27,218 nucleotides of DNA, from the NCBI GenBank assembly GCA_027579435.1, contig JANBPK010001585.1, forward strand, positions 1 to 27,218, written 5' to 3'. A program made the position numbers and the translations under genes. Positions within the stretch are counted from its first letter, which is position 1; each line of letters starts with the position of its first letter. The notes under the pieces were generated by a model that worked only from the letters and a program-made list of their open reading frames with translations, was not told the origin of the DNA and ran no database searches. The stretch comes from Candolleomyces eurysporus. Lineage: Eukaryota; Basidiomycota; Agaricomycetes; Agaricales; Psathyrellaceae. This document shows, piece after piece, positions 1-10,590 of the stretch.

Positions 1-720
1 ATTATAGAGAGATGAGATAAAGGAATGTTATAATTATGAGAGGGTTACGAGAGAAAGGCAGAGGTCAAAGGAAAGATGCGAGGACCGCCCCGACGCCGAC
101 ACGACGGCTGCCATCACGCGTGACAGCAGTAACCCAACCCAGCCGTAACCAGGGCGCAGCCATCGTTCTCGGTTGCGGTTGAGTAACCCCAACCGAGCCC
201 AACTGAGCCCAACTCGGGTATCCGAATAGGCCCTAAGTCTTATCAGCTACCTCGTGGTCTTCTATTCTTCTCTTCTCTTCCCAGTTTTGTTTTCGTTCGT
301 TCGTCCGTCTGTTCTCTTTCCTTTACCGTTTCGCTTGGATGTCCTTCCTGTGCGATTCGGAGCTATAGTTGTGTGATTTACCTACCTTCCCCTCCCTTTC
401 GCATCCTCAGTTCTCCTCATTCATTTGTGTCATTTCATGCATTTGTTAATCTATTGTCCCTTCTTTTCTGACCTGAATGGCAAAATCCCTCGTCTTCTTC
501 GAGTCGGTGATCAACTCGAGTTGGCTCCAATGGATGTCGATAATTCTAAGGTGCCTAGGGTGCGTGCCACACTCCTATTTTCTTCACCATCATCGATCTT
601 TTTGCACCCTGATAACTTCGAGCCCCGCTACTGACATTCGGGTATGTAATACTCAAGGAAACACGGGAACGCAAGTGGCAACAGGCCAATAACTACCTAG
701 ATGTCAACCATCAACATCAT
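1..720. other. Unassigned left edge
   Basis: No convincing gene. A 10-base unit (CCCAACYGAG, last copy diverged) repeats three times at 188-217. A pyrimidine-rich stretch at about 250-400 resembles a fungal core promoter or 5' leader. It is followed by a short open frame on the plus strand from 425 (69 codons), with a possible donor-like GTGCGT near 560. No family was recognised and no second exon could be joined. Confidence 0.4.
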
Positions 721-728
721 GTACGAGG

Positions 729-790
729 AACAAGACGGTGGTGGGGGACTTTGACAAGGTCGAGCAAGGATCGATCCGGTGTGTTACTGG
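729..790 (+). pseudogene. Relic of the membrane-gene last exon, plus orientation
   Basis: This segment resembles the extreme 3' end of the last exon and its stop region in the family at 3679-5001. It is closest to the inverted fragment ending at 9824, with the pattern GGGGA...GACAAGGTCG...GATCGATCCGG. The coding frame is lost. The match is short and by eye, so the exact limits are uncertain. Confidence 0.45.
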
Positions 791-944
791 TAAAGAAGTT
801 GAATATGTAGCTGAACCCGCTCAAAACTTGCTGGTAGTCGTGGCTGTTGTATTTCGTTCTTTGTATCTGTAGTGCTATAAAGCTGTTCTTGACTATGTAT
901 CAGATGGCGAAAGAAGTTGATACGCACCAATGTCTACCTTGTTT

Positions 945-1040
945 ACGCAGTTCGTTGAGAAAATTGGATCGAGGTGGTTAGGACACCGTCTTTGGCTGAG
1001 GGGAAGTTGGTGAAGGAACGGCCAGTGGTAACGCAGAAGA
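945..1040 (-). pseudogene. Relic of the membrane-gene last exon, minus orientation
   Basis: On the minus strand this reads VTTGRSFTNFPSAKDGVLT followed by a diverged SIQFSQRTA and a stop. It matches the start of the last exon in the three tandem copies (VTTGRSFTKLPSAKDGVVT in the intact copy). No upstream exons are visible. Together with the relic at 729-790 it shows the family once extended further left. Confidence 0.7.
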
Positions 1041-1294
1041 AATCGCGAACCGAGCCACCTCCGAGTCACGCTGTTTCTCCAGACGTGGCACATTATGTAT
1101 GCACGACGTGAGGCCTATGACACGTCGCGAGGGAGCGTCGCGTGGCGATGTCGCGGCCTCATGGCGAGGTGGGGAGTTACACTGAGATGACAAGTGAGAT
1201 CGTATGAATACAACAAGAACAAGCGAATCGAAACACTACCGACTACGAATACAGGCAGCTTGAGTACATATTCAGTTTCTTCACGTATCGATCT

Positions 1295-2633
1295 CTACCC
1301 GACCTTCTCAATGTCCCTGGGCCCACCGTTCCGCTTCTCCTGCGCGACGTGGATAACAGACGTCTGGGTCTGGGCAGGCTCACCAATGCTTCCATTCAGT
1401 CCTTGTTCAGTATTGGCGTCACCGTTTCGGCCAAACTCGCGATTCAACGTCAATTGGAGGAAGGATGATTCGGCAGTTCGGCGCGCAAATTGAATCGGGT
1501 TGGTTACAACACCGTCCTTGACTGAGGGGAAGTGGGTGAAGGAACGACCAGTGGTAACACGGAATATGATCATGTGTGGCGATAGTACCTTTGAGCAAAG
1601 TCAACAAAACTAGGATGAATAGGAAGCACTCGATGAGCCCAACTTACGGAGAATGAGAAATAAAAGCTGTTGGACAAAACACAGGAGACCAGGATTCCGA
1701 TGGATCTGAAAGGTACAGTAATACTCGCTCGTTGCACTGCCAATGACGCGGTAATGATGCCAAAGAAGGTGAGAGGAGCAGCGGACTCGATTAGAATGGC
1801 AACCACTCCAGTGTAGACTCGCACATCTGCCGATGGCAAGAGCTTTGCCAGCGTCCGCCTTCACGAAGAAGGCGGATCGTGATCAAAGTTGTGACAATGA
1901 CGTGAGTTGACACAGTTAACAGGATGGAGGAGAATAAATATTTGGGACTAGAATCGTTTGTGTAATCCCCCATGAAGAAGAGAACTATGTATTGTGATTC
2001 CGGGCAGTGTGATCAGCATAAGTTGCACTCTGAAGTGGACATGACACAGACCTATACCGGACAGGGACGTCATCATGGGGAGGATTGTCACCCACCAATA
2101 TTCCACGCAAACTATATAACAGCGGTACACCTGTAGCAAACGACCCGTGAGCCTTGCAAGCAGACGGCTGGAAAAAATCAGGTTACCGCACTCACCAGCA
2201 GTGCGTCACCAATCATAATATTCAGCCCAAGGCCCGTGGCGCCAGCCAAATACTCCCATTCTTCGGTGTAGGCGAGATATAGATCTCGAAAATGACCCGG
2301 TGAGGTGGATTTCAACAGTATTTGGAAGTAAGCCGCCATGTCAAGCGACGCGATGAGGGCGGATAACATTGTTATCACGAAACTGACTGCTATGTATCTC
2401 TTTCGGCCCTTCCTAAGAGACTGTGAGGTCTCTAGGAAAACCGAGAGACCATATAGCGCCATGAAAAGGTTGATACCTGGCATCGTTGGGAGCATGCTGA
2501 GCATTGATTCGCGGCTCGTGGTCCACATACATATAGAAATTGACATACCAATTACCACCATAGTCATGGTATAATTTGCCTAGAGGGCTCGAGCATTCAC
2601 TGTGATCCTGTATTCCCTGTTATCGTCGCTCAT
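1295..2633 (-). pseudogene. Multipass membrane protein family, copy 1 (broken)
   Basis: By alignment with the intact neighbour the exons are 2633-2196, 2130-2052, 1984-1648 and 1588-1295, with conserved GT-AG borders. The ATG at 2633-2631 starts MSDDNREYRIT. Codon 18 is TAG (2580-2582) where the other copies have TAC (Tyr). Exon 3 has lost one base near 1860 (a CGCCTTCAC string against CGCCGTGCAC), which destroys the frame before the VYTGV..AILIESAAPL segment. That segment survives in another frame. The last exon is open and ends at 1295. A downstream ATG at 2567 could bypass the nonsense codon but not the exon 3 frameshift, so this is a pseudogene unless those bases are assembly errors. Confidence 0.85.
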
Positions 2634-2690
2634 TGCTGCTGCCTTGACCCGAGCCTGGTAAGTGTTGATCTACTTCCTCATTCTCGCATC

Positions 2691-2700
2691 CTTATATATA
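2691..2700 (-). promoter_or_regulatory. TATA box of copy 1
   Basis: The minus strand reads TATATATAAG about 60 bases before the ATG at 2633. The same motif lies at the same distance in the other two copies, within an otherwise diverging leader, which supports a real core promoter. Confidence 0.6.
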
Positions 2701-3678
2701 TTTGAAATTCATCGCGCTCCCGCTGACACTGATTGTGATCGTTCTGAAAGCAGAGCAGAAGAAATTTTCCATAGCATCGCTTCTAAGTTCTATAACAGAT
2801 TTGAGACAACTAAATGAATTGGTTGACATGGAAAGGCCGTACGGAAAACGCTTCTTTGCAGCGCTATGAGATATCAACAGTCTTCCATCTTGCCCAATGC
2901 CTTCAAAGATGAATATGGCACGACGATTTGAGCCCCGCTTCATCCTGAACTGTGCGAGAATGCAATGCCTGGATCATCCTTCACGCACTGTGAGATAAAA
3001 GGTTGGCTTCCGGCAATCAGGATCGGGTAAGGCCATCCTCGTTCTTCTCGGGAGTAGCTTCATGAAGGAAGTACTCAAAGTTACACCTATCGCGATTGAT
3101 AGAGTTCATGTCACGGAAGCGATGATAGTGAAGACTACTGACGCCTGCGCTCAAGCTCCACGGGCGATATGATTCTTGGGTGAAGGTGCTCAGGACCCCA
3201 TGCAGATATAGCACGTTAAGAATCTGCATCCACCGCTAGAGCAGAGGCTTTCGTGCGCCCGGTAGCGTACGATACACCGTGGTAGTCGTAAATTAGGGAT
3301 TTCAACGAGGTTTCAACTAATGTGTGTGAGTGCTGATCAAGAGATGTATAGAGGAGTGCGTTCTAGGGTAAGGAGATTCGGTAAAAATCTAAGGTCGAAA
3401 AATTGTATTGCCCGCATTATTCTGTCGCTCGCTCCCCATGGCGCGATCGGGATTCCTCCCTAATGTATTCCTGGTGCGAGCTTTATATTCGAATACACCT
3501 AACTGATATATTCCAAAGCTCATACATATCGATCACACACATCGGTATCCGAGATTAGCTAGGCGCGAAGACGGCGCACCAATCCATAAAACTTAGCAGC
3601 TGTGTCAGCGTGTAACCTTGCGATCCGGCGAAGAAACCTCTGGGAGAATGGGCAGGAAAGGGCGGACCAGATTGACCT
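2701..3678. other. Repeated 5' flank of copy 1 and junction to unit 2
   Basis: No gene. Up to about 3420 this is the upstream flank shared with 5002-5800 and 7567-8400. The remainder to 3678 is the 3' side of the next unit. Short open frames here are not shared between the copies. Confidence 0.7.
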
Positions 3679-5001
3679 CTACCCAGCCTTTTTGACATCC
3701 ACACCGTCATTCCGCTTCTCCTGTGCGATGTGAATAATAGACGTCGTCTGACTAGGTTCACCAGTGCTGGAATTCAGTCCTTGTTCAGTATCAGTACCAC
3801 CGTTTTGCCCTAACTCGCGATTCAACGCCAACTGCAGGAAAGATGATTCAGCAGTTCTGTGGGCAAATTGAATCGGGTTGGTTACGACACCGTCCTTGGC
3901 TGAGGGGAGTTTGGTGAAGGAGCGGCCAGTGGTTACGCGGAATATGATCATGTGTGGCGAGAGTGTCTTTTAGTAAAGTCAACAAATCAACATCAATGGG
4001 AAGGACTCAATTAACCAACTCACGCAGAATGAGTAGAAAAGGCCGTCGAACAAATAGCTGCAGACTACCATCCCTCCGGAAGATTGAGAAGTAGCTATTT
4101 CTCCCAGCGTTATTGCACTGCTAATGGTGCCGAAGATGGTGAGAGGAGCAGCGGACTCGATTAGGATTGCGATCACCCCAGTGTAGACTCGCACATTTGC
4201 TGATGGTATGACCTTTGTCAGGGTCCGCCGTGCACGAAGAAGGCGGATTGTGATCAAAGTTGTGACAATGATGTTGGTTGACACAGTTAGCAGGGTGGAG
4301 GTGACTGCATGCATGAGAGGCCAATTGTTTTGATCGGGTAGGTAGTCTGCCATGAAGAAGAGAACTGTGCATCGTGAATCCGGGCGATTTGATCAGCATG
4401 AATGTACTTGGAGGGACCTGACACAGACCTTGAGTGGACAGGGACATCATCACGGGGAGGATTATCACCCACCAATATTCCACGCAAACTATATAACAGC
4501 GATACACCTGCAGCAAACAACCCATGAGCCTTGCCAGGCTGGAAAAAATCAGGCTACCCTACTCACCAGCAGTGCATCACCGACCATAATAATTAATGCA
4601 AAGCCCGCCCTGCTAGCCAAGTGCCTCCATTCTTTTAAGGAGCTGCCAAATAGTTCTCCCCAATGAACCGGTGAGGTGGATTTGAACAGTGTTTGGAAGT
4701 AATCCGCCATGTCAAGCGACGCAGTGAAGGCGGATAAAATCGTTATCACGAAACTGACTACTATGTATCTCTTCCGGCCCTTCCTAAGAGGCGCTGATGT
4801 CTCTAGGAAAACCGAGAGACCATATAGTGCCATGAAAAGATGGATACCTAGAATTGATGGGAGCATACTGAGCACTAATTCGCGTGGTCCACATACATAT
4901 ATAGTGATTGACATACCAATCGACACCATGGTCAGGGTAGCATTTGCGTATATGGCTCGAGCCTCTAACGTGAACAGGTGTTCCCACCTATCGTCATCCA
5001 T
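3679..5001 (-). CDS. Agaricomycete multipass membrane protein, intact copy 2
   Basis: Four exons, 5001-4567, 4507-4429, 4364-4024 and 3966-3679, give an uninterrupted 380-residue protein. Introns are 57-64 bases with GTGAGT or GTCTGT donors and AG acceptors, and all phases fit. The ATG at 5001 is in an AGCAATGG context and starts MDDDRW. Hydrophobic segments suggest 7-8 membrane spans, at about residues 22-42, 50-68, 78-98, 130-150, 151-170, 191-214, 231-255 and 265-283. A polar tail of about 85 residues follows. Motifs shared by the copies are FMALYGLSVFLET, RKGRKRYI, STSP, GDALLVYRCYIV, ILIESAAPL and the tail TNPIQFA. The fold resembles the large uncharacterised Agaricomycete 7TM-like membrane families with an RCYI motif and ESAAP box. 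Ligand and function are unknown. Confidence 0.85.
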
Positions 5002-5520
5002 TGCTGCTGCTATGAACCGAGTCCGGTAAGTGTTGAATCTACTACCTCATTCTCACTTGCTTATATAGCTATGCAATTCATATCACTTCCGCTGACATTG
5101 ATTGTTCTGAAGGGAGGGCAGGAGAGAGATCCCATAGCATCTTTTTTCCATAGCAGACTTGGAGGCAATCAAATTAATTGATCCTCGCCCAAATGCAGTA
5201 CAGACGCCCTGGCAACCAACAGCGCTCAGGCCGAAAGTACTCTCGTGCCTCTCCTCCATACCGCCCAATCCCTTCCAAAATAGATAGAAAACGACGATCT
5301 CAGCTCATGCTCATCATTAGATGTGTAATAATGTGATGCCTGGTTTTTTCTCTGAGCTCTGTCAGATGAAAAATAGTGTTCCAGTGACAAGCAATCATGA
5401 TCAAATCAAGTCATCACCAGTGCGCCCAGCTCGTTCTTCTCGGGGGTTGCTTCATGAGGGAAGACGCTCAAAGCTATACCTTCGCAATTGACAGAGTCCA
5501 TGTCAAGTAACCAATGATAG
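5002..5520. other. Promoter and 5' flank of copy 2
   Basis: The minus-strand motif TATATAAG at 5060-5067 lies about 60 bases before the ATG at 5001, matching the TATA boxes of the other copies. The remainder is the shared upstream flank. No open frame here is conserved between copies. Confidence 0.6.
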
Positions 5521-6426
5521 TGAAGGCCACGGACGACTGCGAACAAGCTCCACAGGCAGTAAGATTTGTGGCCAAAGGGATCCAGGACCCTATCTATTCA
5601 CAAATGCACTAAATCAGGAATTCACATCCAGCGCTAGAGGAGAGACGCTTGTGCATCCTGTCGCGTGCAATACACCCCTGGTAGTTGTCAATCAGGCTTG
5701 TCGATGGGGTTGCACCTAATGCGTGACCAGGGGAAGTGTACTGTAACCATCTGTAGATAGGCGCCTAGGCACCTGCAACACGTAAAGCGCCCAATTTTCG
5801 TTGCTTGTTTTGCAAGCCAAACGATTAGTACAAGAATGGAAAGGATCTTGGCTGAATTCTGATTGACAGCGCTATCTAACATCAAGCATCAGCCCAAGTT
5901 CACTGTTGTAAAGTTGGCAGAAAGGACCCATCATCTTGTCGCCCAATTTCCTCTGCTGCCACTGTGAAACGATTTACACAAAGTCCAGTTAAGGCAAAGA
6001 CAAATTGTTGACAATATCCGAGTGTGGAATGTGAATACAGGTTACCGCTGGCTACTGCAAGATGTATCCACTAACCATTCAACCCTGTTGCTTAGAAGCA
6101 TGGCGATTTCACAGCCTAATGGCGAGGTTAGATTGATATATATTAGTCAAGGCACGTCTATAAGACGAGAACAAGAACATTGAAGTACTACGGACTGCCA
6201 CTACAAGAAAAACTCGAGTACACATTCGGATTCTTCACGACTACCGAATCGATCCCTACCCGACCTTCTCAACATCCCCACCATTGTTCCGCTTCTCCTG
6301 AGCGATGTGGATAGTAGACGTCTCCTCACTGGTGTCCGGTCCTTGTTCTGTATCACCGACACGGTTTCGGCCAAATTCCCGATTCAACGTCGACTGGAGG
6401 AAAGATGATTTGGCAGTTCGGCGCGC
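5521..6426 (+). repeat. Left arm of large inverted repeat
   Basis: The reverse complement of this segment matches 9657-10567 over about 900 bases with scattered substitutions and small indels. It covers part of the 5' flank of copy 2, the spacer, and the last exon of copy 3 as far as its GCGCGC at 6421. The unit in between (6427-9656) is about 3.2 kb. Confidence 0.85.
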
Positions 6427-7566
6427 AAATTGAATCGGGTTGGTTACGAAACCGTCCTTGACTGAGGGGAATTTGGTGAAGGAGCGGCCAGTGGTGACGC
6501 GAAAGATGATCATGTGTGGCGATAGTGTCTTTTAGTAAAGTTAACAAAGTAGCAATGATGGGAGCACTCAATCAACCCAACTTACGCAGAATGAATAGAA
6601 AAAGCCTTCGAACAAGAACCCGGAGACTGTGATTCCTCCGGCCGTCGATAGAATACCAGCCACTTGTCCCAATGTTATTGCAGCGGTAATGATCCCGAAG
6701 ACGGTAAGAGGAGCAGCGGACTCGATTAGGATGGCGATCACTCCAGTGTAGACCTGCACATCCGCTGATGGCACGAGCTTTGCCAGGATTCGGCGTGCGC
6801 AAAGAAGGCAGATTGTGATCAAAGCTGTGACAATGATGTTGGTTGACACAATTAGCAGGGTGGCGGCCACTCCAGAGCCCCTACTGCTAGTGGGGCGAAC
6901 GCCTTCGTAAATTGACCAAAAGAAGAGAGCTATGTGACGTGATTCCGGGCAATCCGGTCAGCATAAATTACTTGGAAGCAGACACGACACAGACCTAGCC
7001 CGGACAGGGACGTCAACATGGGCAAGATTGTCATCCACCGGGATTCCACGCAAACGATATAACAGCGATAAACCTGTAGCAAACAATCCGTGAGCCTTGG
7101 CACGGCTGATACAAATCAGGGTAAGGCGCTCACCAGCAGTCCATCGCCAATCATCATACCCAGCCCAACGGCCGCGAGCCCAACGAAATACTCCCATTCA
7201 TTGGTAAAAACAGGAAATAGTTCTCTGAAATGACCTGGTGAGGTGGACTTGAATAGTAATTGGAAGTAATGTGACATGTCAAGCGATGCGTTGAAGGTGG
7301 ATAAAGTTGTTATCATGAAACTCGCTGCTATGTATCTCTTACGGCCCTTCCTCAGCAACTCTGGGGTCTCTAGAAAAACAGAGAGACCATATAGCGCCAT
7401 GAAAAGGTGGATGCCTGAAATTGTTGCAAATGTAGGGGTTATCACTTTAGGTAATCCACAAATATATAGCAATTGACGCACCAACCGCCACCATGGAGAT
7501 GGTAAAATTTGCGTAGATGGCTCGAGCCATCAATGTGATCAAGTGGTTCTCCCTATCGTCGCTCAT
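6256..7566 (-). pseudogene. Multipass membrane protein family, copy 3 (frameshifted)
   Basis: Exons by alignment are 7566-7134, 7073-6995, 6929-6586 and 6528-6256. All splice sites are conserved, and exons 2-4 are open and in phase. Exon 2 keeps VYRCYIVCVE and exon 3 keeps AILIESAAPLTVFG. Exon 1 starts MSDDRENHLITLMARAIYAN. It then has two bases fewer than copy 2 after an ATATAT string near 7460, giving a stop TAA at 7447-7449. The frame resumes downstream (GIHLFMALYGLSVFLET). A shorter product from an ATG at 7484 would lack the first membrane span. This is the least damaged broken copy; a sequencing error is possible. Confidence 0.8.
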
Positions 7567-7622
7567 TGTTGCTGCATTGACCGGGTCTGGTAAGGGTTGA
7601 TCCACTACCTCATTCTCACTTC

Positions 7623-7632
7623 CTTATATATA
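7623..7632 (-). promoter_or_regulatory. TATA box of copy 3
   Basis: A TATATATAAGG string on the minus strand lies about 57 bases before the ATG at 7566. It aligns with the motifs at 2691 and 5060. Confidence 0.55.
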
Positions 7633-8430
7633 TTTGCAATTCATCGCACTTCCGCTGACACTGATATTGATCGTTCGCAGAGCAGGAGAAACATTCCGTA
7701 TCATCTCTTCTGGATTCTATAGCAGATTCGGGCACTACCAAATGAATTGTTCGACACCCAAAGGCCATACGGAAAATGCTTCTTTGCAGCGCTATGAGAT
7801 ATCAACAGCATCCAGGCCGAAAACACTCCAGTGCATCTCTTCCATCTTTCCCAATGGGTTCCAAGATACATATGAAACGACTCCTCTTCATCCTGAGCTG
7901 CGGAGAATGTGATGCCTGGATCTTCCTTCACGCGCTGTGATCTAAAAAGCTGTCTTCAAGCGAGAAGCAATCATGATCGGGTAAGGCCATTAACGCGCCC
8001 ACCTCGTTCTTCCCAGGAGTAGCTTCATGAGGGCAGATACTCATAAAACTGTACCTGTCTGAATCGATAGAATTCATGACAAGGAACCGATCATTGTGAA
8101 GGCTACGGACGCCTGCGCCCAAGCTCCGCCGGTAATAAGATTCGTTGGGGAAGGGACTCAGACCCCTATCGATTCGTAAATGCACTACGTTAGGAATTTG
8201 CATCCACCACTAGAGCAGAGGCCTTCACCAGTGCGTCTAGTCGCGTGTGATATACCCTTGGTAGCCTTTGATTGGGGTTGTCACCGAGGTTTCATCGAGT
8301 GCGTGAGCGCTGATCTTGGGAAGTATACAGGATTGCGTTTTTGGGTAAAGGGAACCGGTAAAAGGATTAGCTCGGAGAATAGCCATGAGGCCATATGCTC
8401 TAGCCTCCGCTCTTGTTCCGACTCTTGAGC
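7633..8430. other. Repeated 5' flank of copy 3
   Basis: Homologous to 2701-3420 and in part to 5068-5800. No gene conserved between copies was found. Confidence 0.65.
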
Positions 8431-9656
8431 ATCCTGATTGGCCAACTTTCACAAAGTGCTGACTCAGGTACTCCCGCAATGGAGAGAAGCGGGGGTTGCG
8501 GGAGAAATCGTAGCTTTTTATCATAGGCCACTTCCCTCGATAATTGAGTCGCTTGATCATTCCTCGGAATATCCGCCTTTGCCATAGGAATCTTGCGAGT
8601 AGCGTTAGAAATGCTTGTTTGAGAGGCTGGTAGAAGCCTTCGCAGGTGAACTCAAAGCTACGAACCTTTCTTTGAGTTCGATCAATCATTGAGCTCAGAG
8701 CTGGAGCTCCGGAAGAAGGAGGGTGTGTGATGATTTATCGAAAAGCTTTCCTCAGAAATAGAAGAGACACGCATATCAAGTTCCGGCTCCCCAGACTCAC
8801 AAGTCATTTCTAAAGATGGCAGTTACTATGCACCTTTTGAATGTCTTCTCTGCTTCTTGGCCATATTCATTGCAACGTCACCCTTGATAACAGGCGCCGC
8901 TGTTCAAGCCCCTGACCTTGTGTCTGGCGCTGAGTTTAGGGCATCACAACGAATGATACTCCATGCCTAAGCGCTATTTCCGAACAGCCGAACAGCCACG
9001 AGGACTACCTCTATCAATCACAATATCTTTTGGACAATAAAACCACCAGATGAAGGGTCTCGAAAATTGTAGAACCGTTCGTCAAGTATGTACCTACGAC
9101 AGAGTGAACAAGCTCCATCGCTCTCTCCCCTCGTTACAGTGCACTGTTCCTCATCAAGAAACCCTCTCACATTCCACAAGCTTTCTAATACCGACTCCAC
9201 TTACCACTTATTCACGTTTTGACAACACACTGTAGAATAGAGAGAGGCGGTAGTCTCACCCACGGTATTGACAAGTGGTCTACCCCTCCTTGTTGGATGT
9301 TGGCGGGAGCAATATTGATCCTGGTTCTGATCGTTTCTTGACTTGTTCCTAGTTCAACCAATATGCCTTCAGACACCTATGCGTCCTTCTCCACCACAAT
9401 TCAAACTTTTCTATCCTATCTTTCGAGGCTCATTCTACCCCTGCGATTGCGGTTGAGCCGAAGACAGCCTCAGTGTATGGGATACTGAGAAGGTTATGGG
9501 ATCACAGACTCGTCGGGACCATAAGCATTGGACATACCCTCTGGGTTTCTCCATCATTAAACCAACACGACAATCAGCAGTCCCTAGTAGCCTGAGCGTA
9601 GACGGTCAGTCCCCCTCAGCTTTCGTCTTCCATCACCTCAGCAACACCACATTCCA
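8431..9656. other. Unassigned spacer
   Basis: No family was recognised on either strand. The longest frame (minus, 8689 to 8237) starts with an ATG. Its second half reads antisense through the repeated flank, so it is probably fortuitous. No strong repeat or palindrome was noticed. Confidence 0.5.
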
Positions 9657-9824
9657 AGCGCGCATGCCGAATCATCCTTCCTCCAGTCGATGTTGAATCG
9701 GGAATTTGGCCGAAACCGTGTCAGTGATACCGAACAAGGACTGGACGCCAGCAAGGAGATGTCTACTATCCACATCGCGCAGGAGAAGCGGAACAATGGC
9801 GGGGATGTCGAGAAGGTCGGGTAG
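9657..9824 (+). pseudogene. Inverted last-exon fragment of the membrane gene
   Basis: This plus-strand segment matches the second half of the last exon of copy 3, reading LNREFGRNRVSDTEQGLD and ending EKVG-stop at 9822-9824. It starts abruptly at GCGCGC inside the exon. Upstream exons are absent, so it is a truncated, inverted duplicate. Confidence 0.85.
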
Positions 9825-10567
9825 CAATCGATTCGGTGGTTGTGAAGGACCCGAATGTGTACTTGAGTTTTTCTTGTAGTGGCAGTCCGTAGTACTTCAA
9901 TTTTCTTGTTCTCGTCTTATAGACGTGCCTTGACTAATATATATCAATCTAACCTCGCCATCAGGCTGTGACACCGCCATGCTTCTAAGCAACAGGGTTG
10001 AATGGTTAGTGGATACATCTTGCAGTAGGCAGCGGTAACCTGTATTCACATTCTACCACTCGGATATTGTCAACGATTTGTCTGTTCCTTTACTGGACTT
10101 CGTGTAAATCGGTTCACAGTGACAGCAGAGGAAATTGGGCGACAAGATGATGGGTCCTTTCTGCCAACTTTACAACGGTGAACTTGGGCAGATGCTTAAT
10201 GTTAGATAGCGCTGTCAACCAGCATTCAGCCAAAAAGCGTTGTATTCGTGTACTAATCTTTTGACTTACCAAATAAGCAACAAAAATTGGACGCATTACG
10301 CGTTGCAGGTGCCTAGGCGCCGATCTACAGATCATTACAGTATACTTCCCCTGATCAGCGATCACACATTGGGTGCGACCCCATCGGTAAGCCTGATTGA
10401 CCACTACCGGGGGTGTATTGCACGCGACAGGATGCACAAGCGTCTCTCCTCTAGCGCTGGATGTGAATTCCTGATTTAGTGAATTTGCGAATAGATAGGG
10501 TCCTGGGTCCCTTTGGCCACAAATCTTACTGCCTGTGGAGCTTGTTTGCAGGCATCTGTGGCCTTCA
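9657..10567 (-). repeat. Right arm of large inverted repeat
   Basis: Reverse-complement match to 5521-6426, including the last exon, the 3' flank and a piece of the 5' flank of the neighbouring unit. The match runs to GTGGCCTTCA at 10558-10567. The left arm then continues CTATCATTGG, whereas this arm switches to CACTACAGGC. Confidence 0.85.
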
Positions 10568-10590
10568 CACTACAGGCATAGTTCACCATC
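10568..10590 (+). mobile_element. Putative CACTA transposon terminus
   Basis: The sequence from 10568 begins CACTACAGGCATAG. It starts at the exact base where homology to the empty flank (5521 side) ends. The preceding TCA (10565-10567) could be one copy of the 3-base target duplication usual for CACTA elements. A Tnp2-type transposase relic begins 1.2 kb inside. No partner end (CTGTAGTG followed by TCA) was found in the window. Confidence 0.6.

Larger units (their letters stand above)
1190..8400 (-). repeat. Tandem array of three gene-plus-flank units
   Basis: Three units of about 2.3-2.6 kb run head to tail: roughly 1190-3420, 3560-5800 and 6100-8400. Stop codons lie at 1295, 3679 and 6256, so the period is 2384 then 2577 bases. 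Homology covers the four-exon gene, its introns and about 700 bases of 5' flank. For example, the same block with GCAGCGCTATGAGATATCAA lies near 2858 and 7786. The flanks share a stretch reading CTAGAGCAGAGGC at about 3236 and 8211. Units are diverged in many places, so the duplications are not recent. Confidence 0.85.

Noticed and set aside
425..634. Short plus-strand gene after the pyrimidine-rich region
   Set aside because: The promoter-like composition is suggestive, but no domain, second exon or repeat in other units supports it.
8237..8689. 150-codon minus-strand frame with ATG
   Set aside because: Its second half lies in the repeated gene flank, where the other copies have no corresponding frame, and no family or splice partner was recognised.
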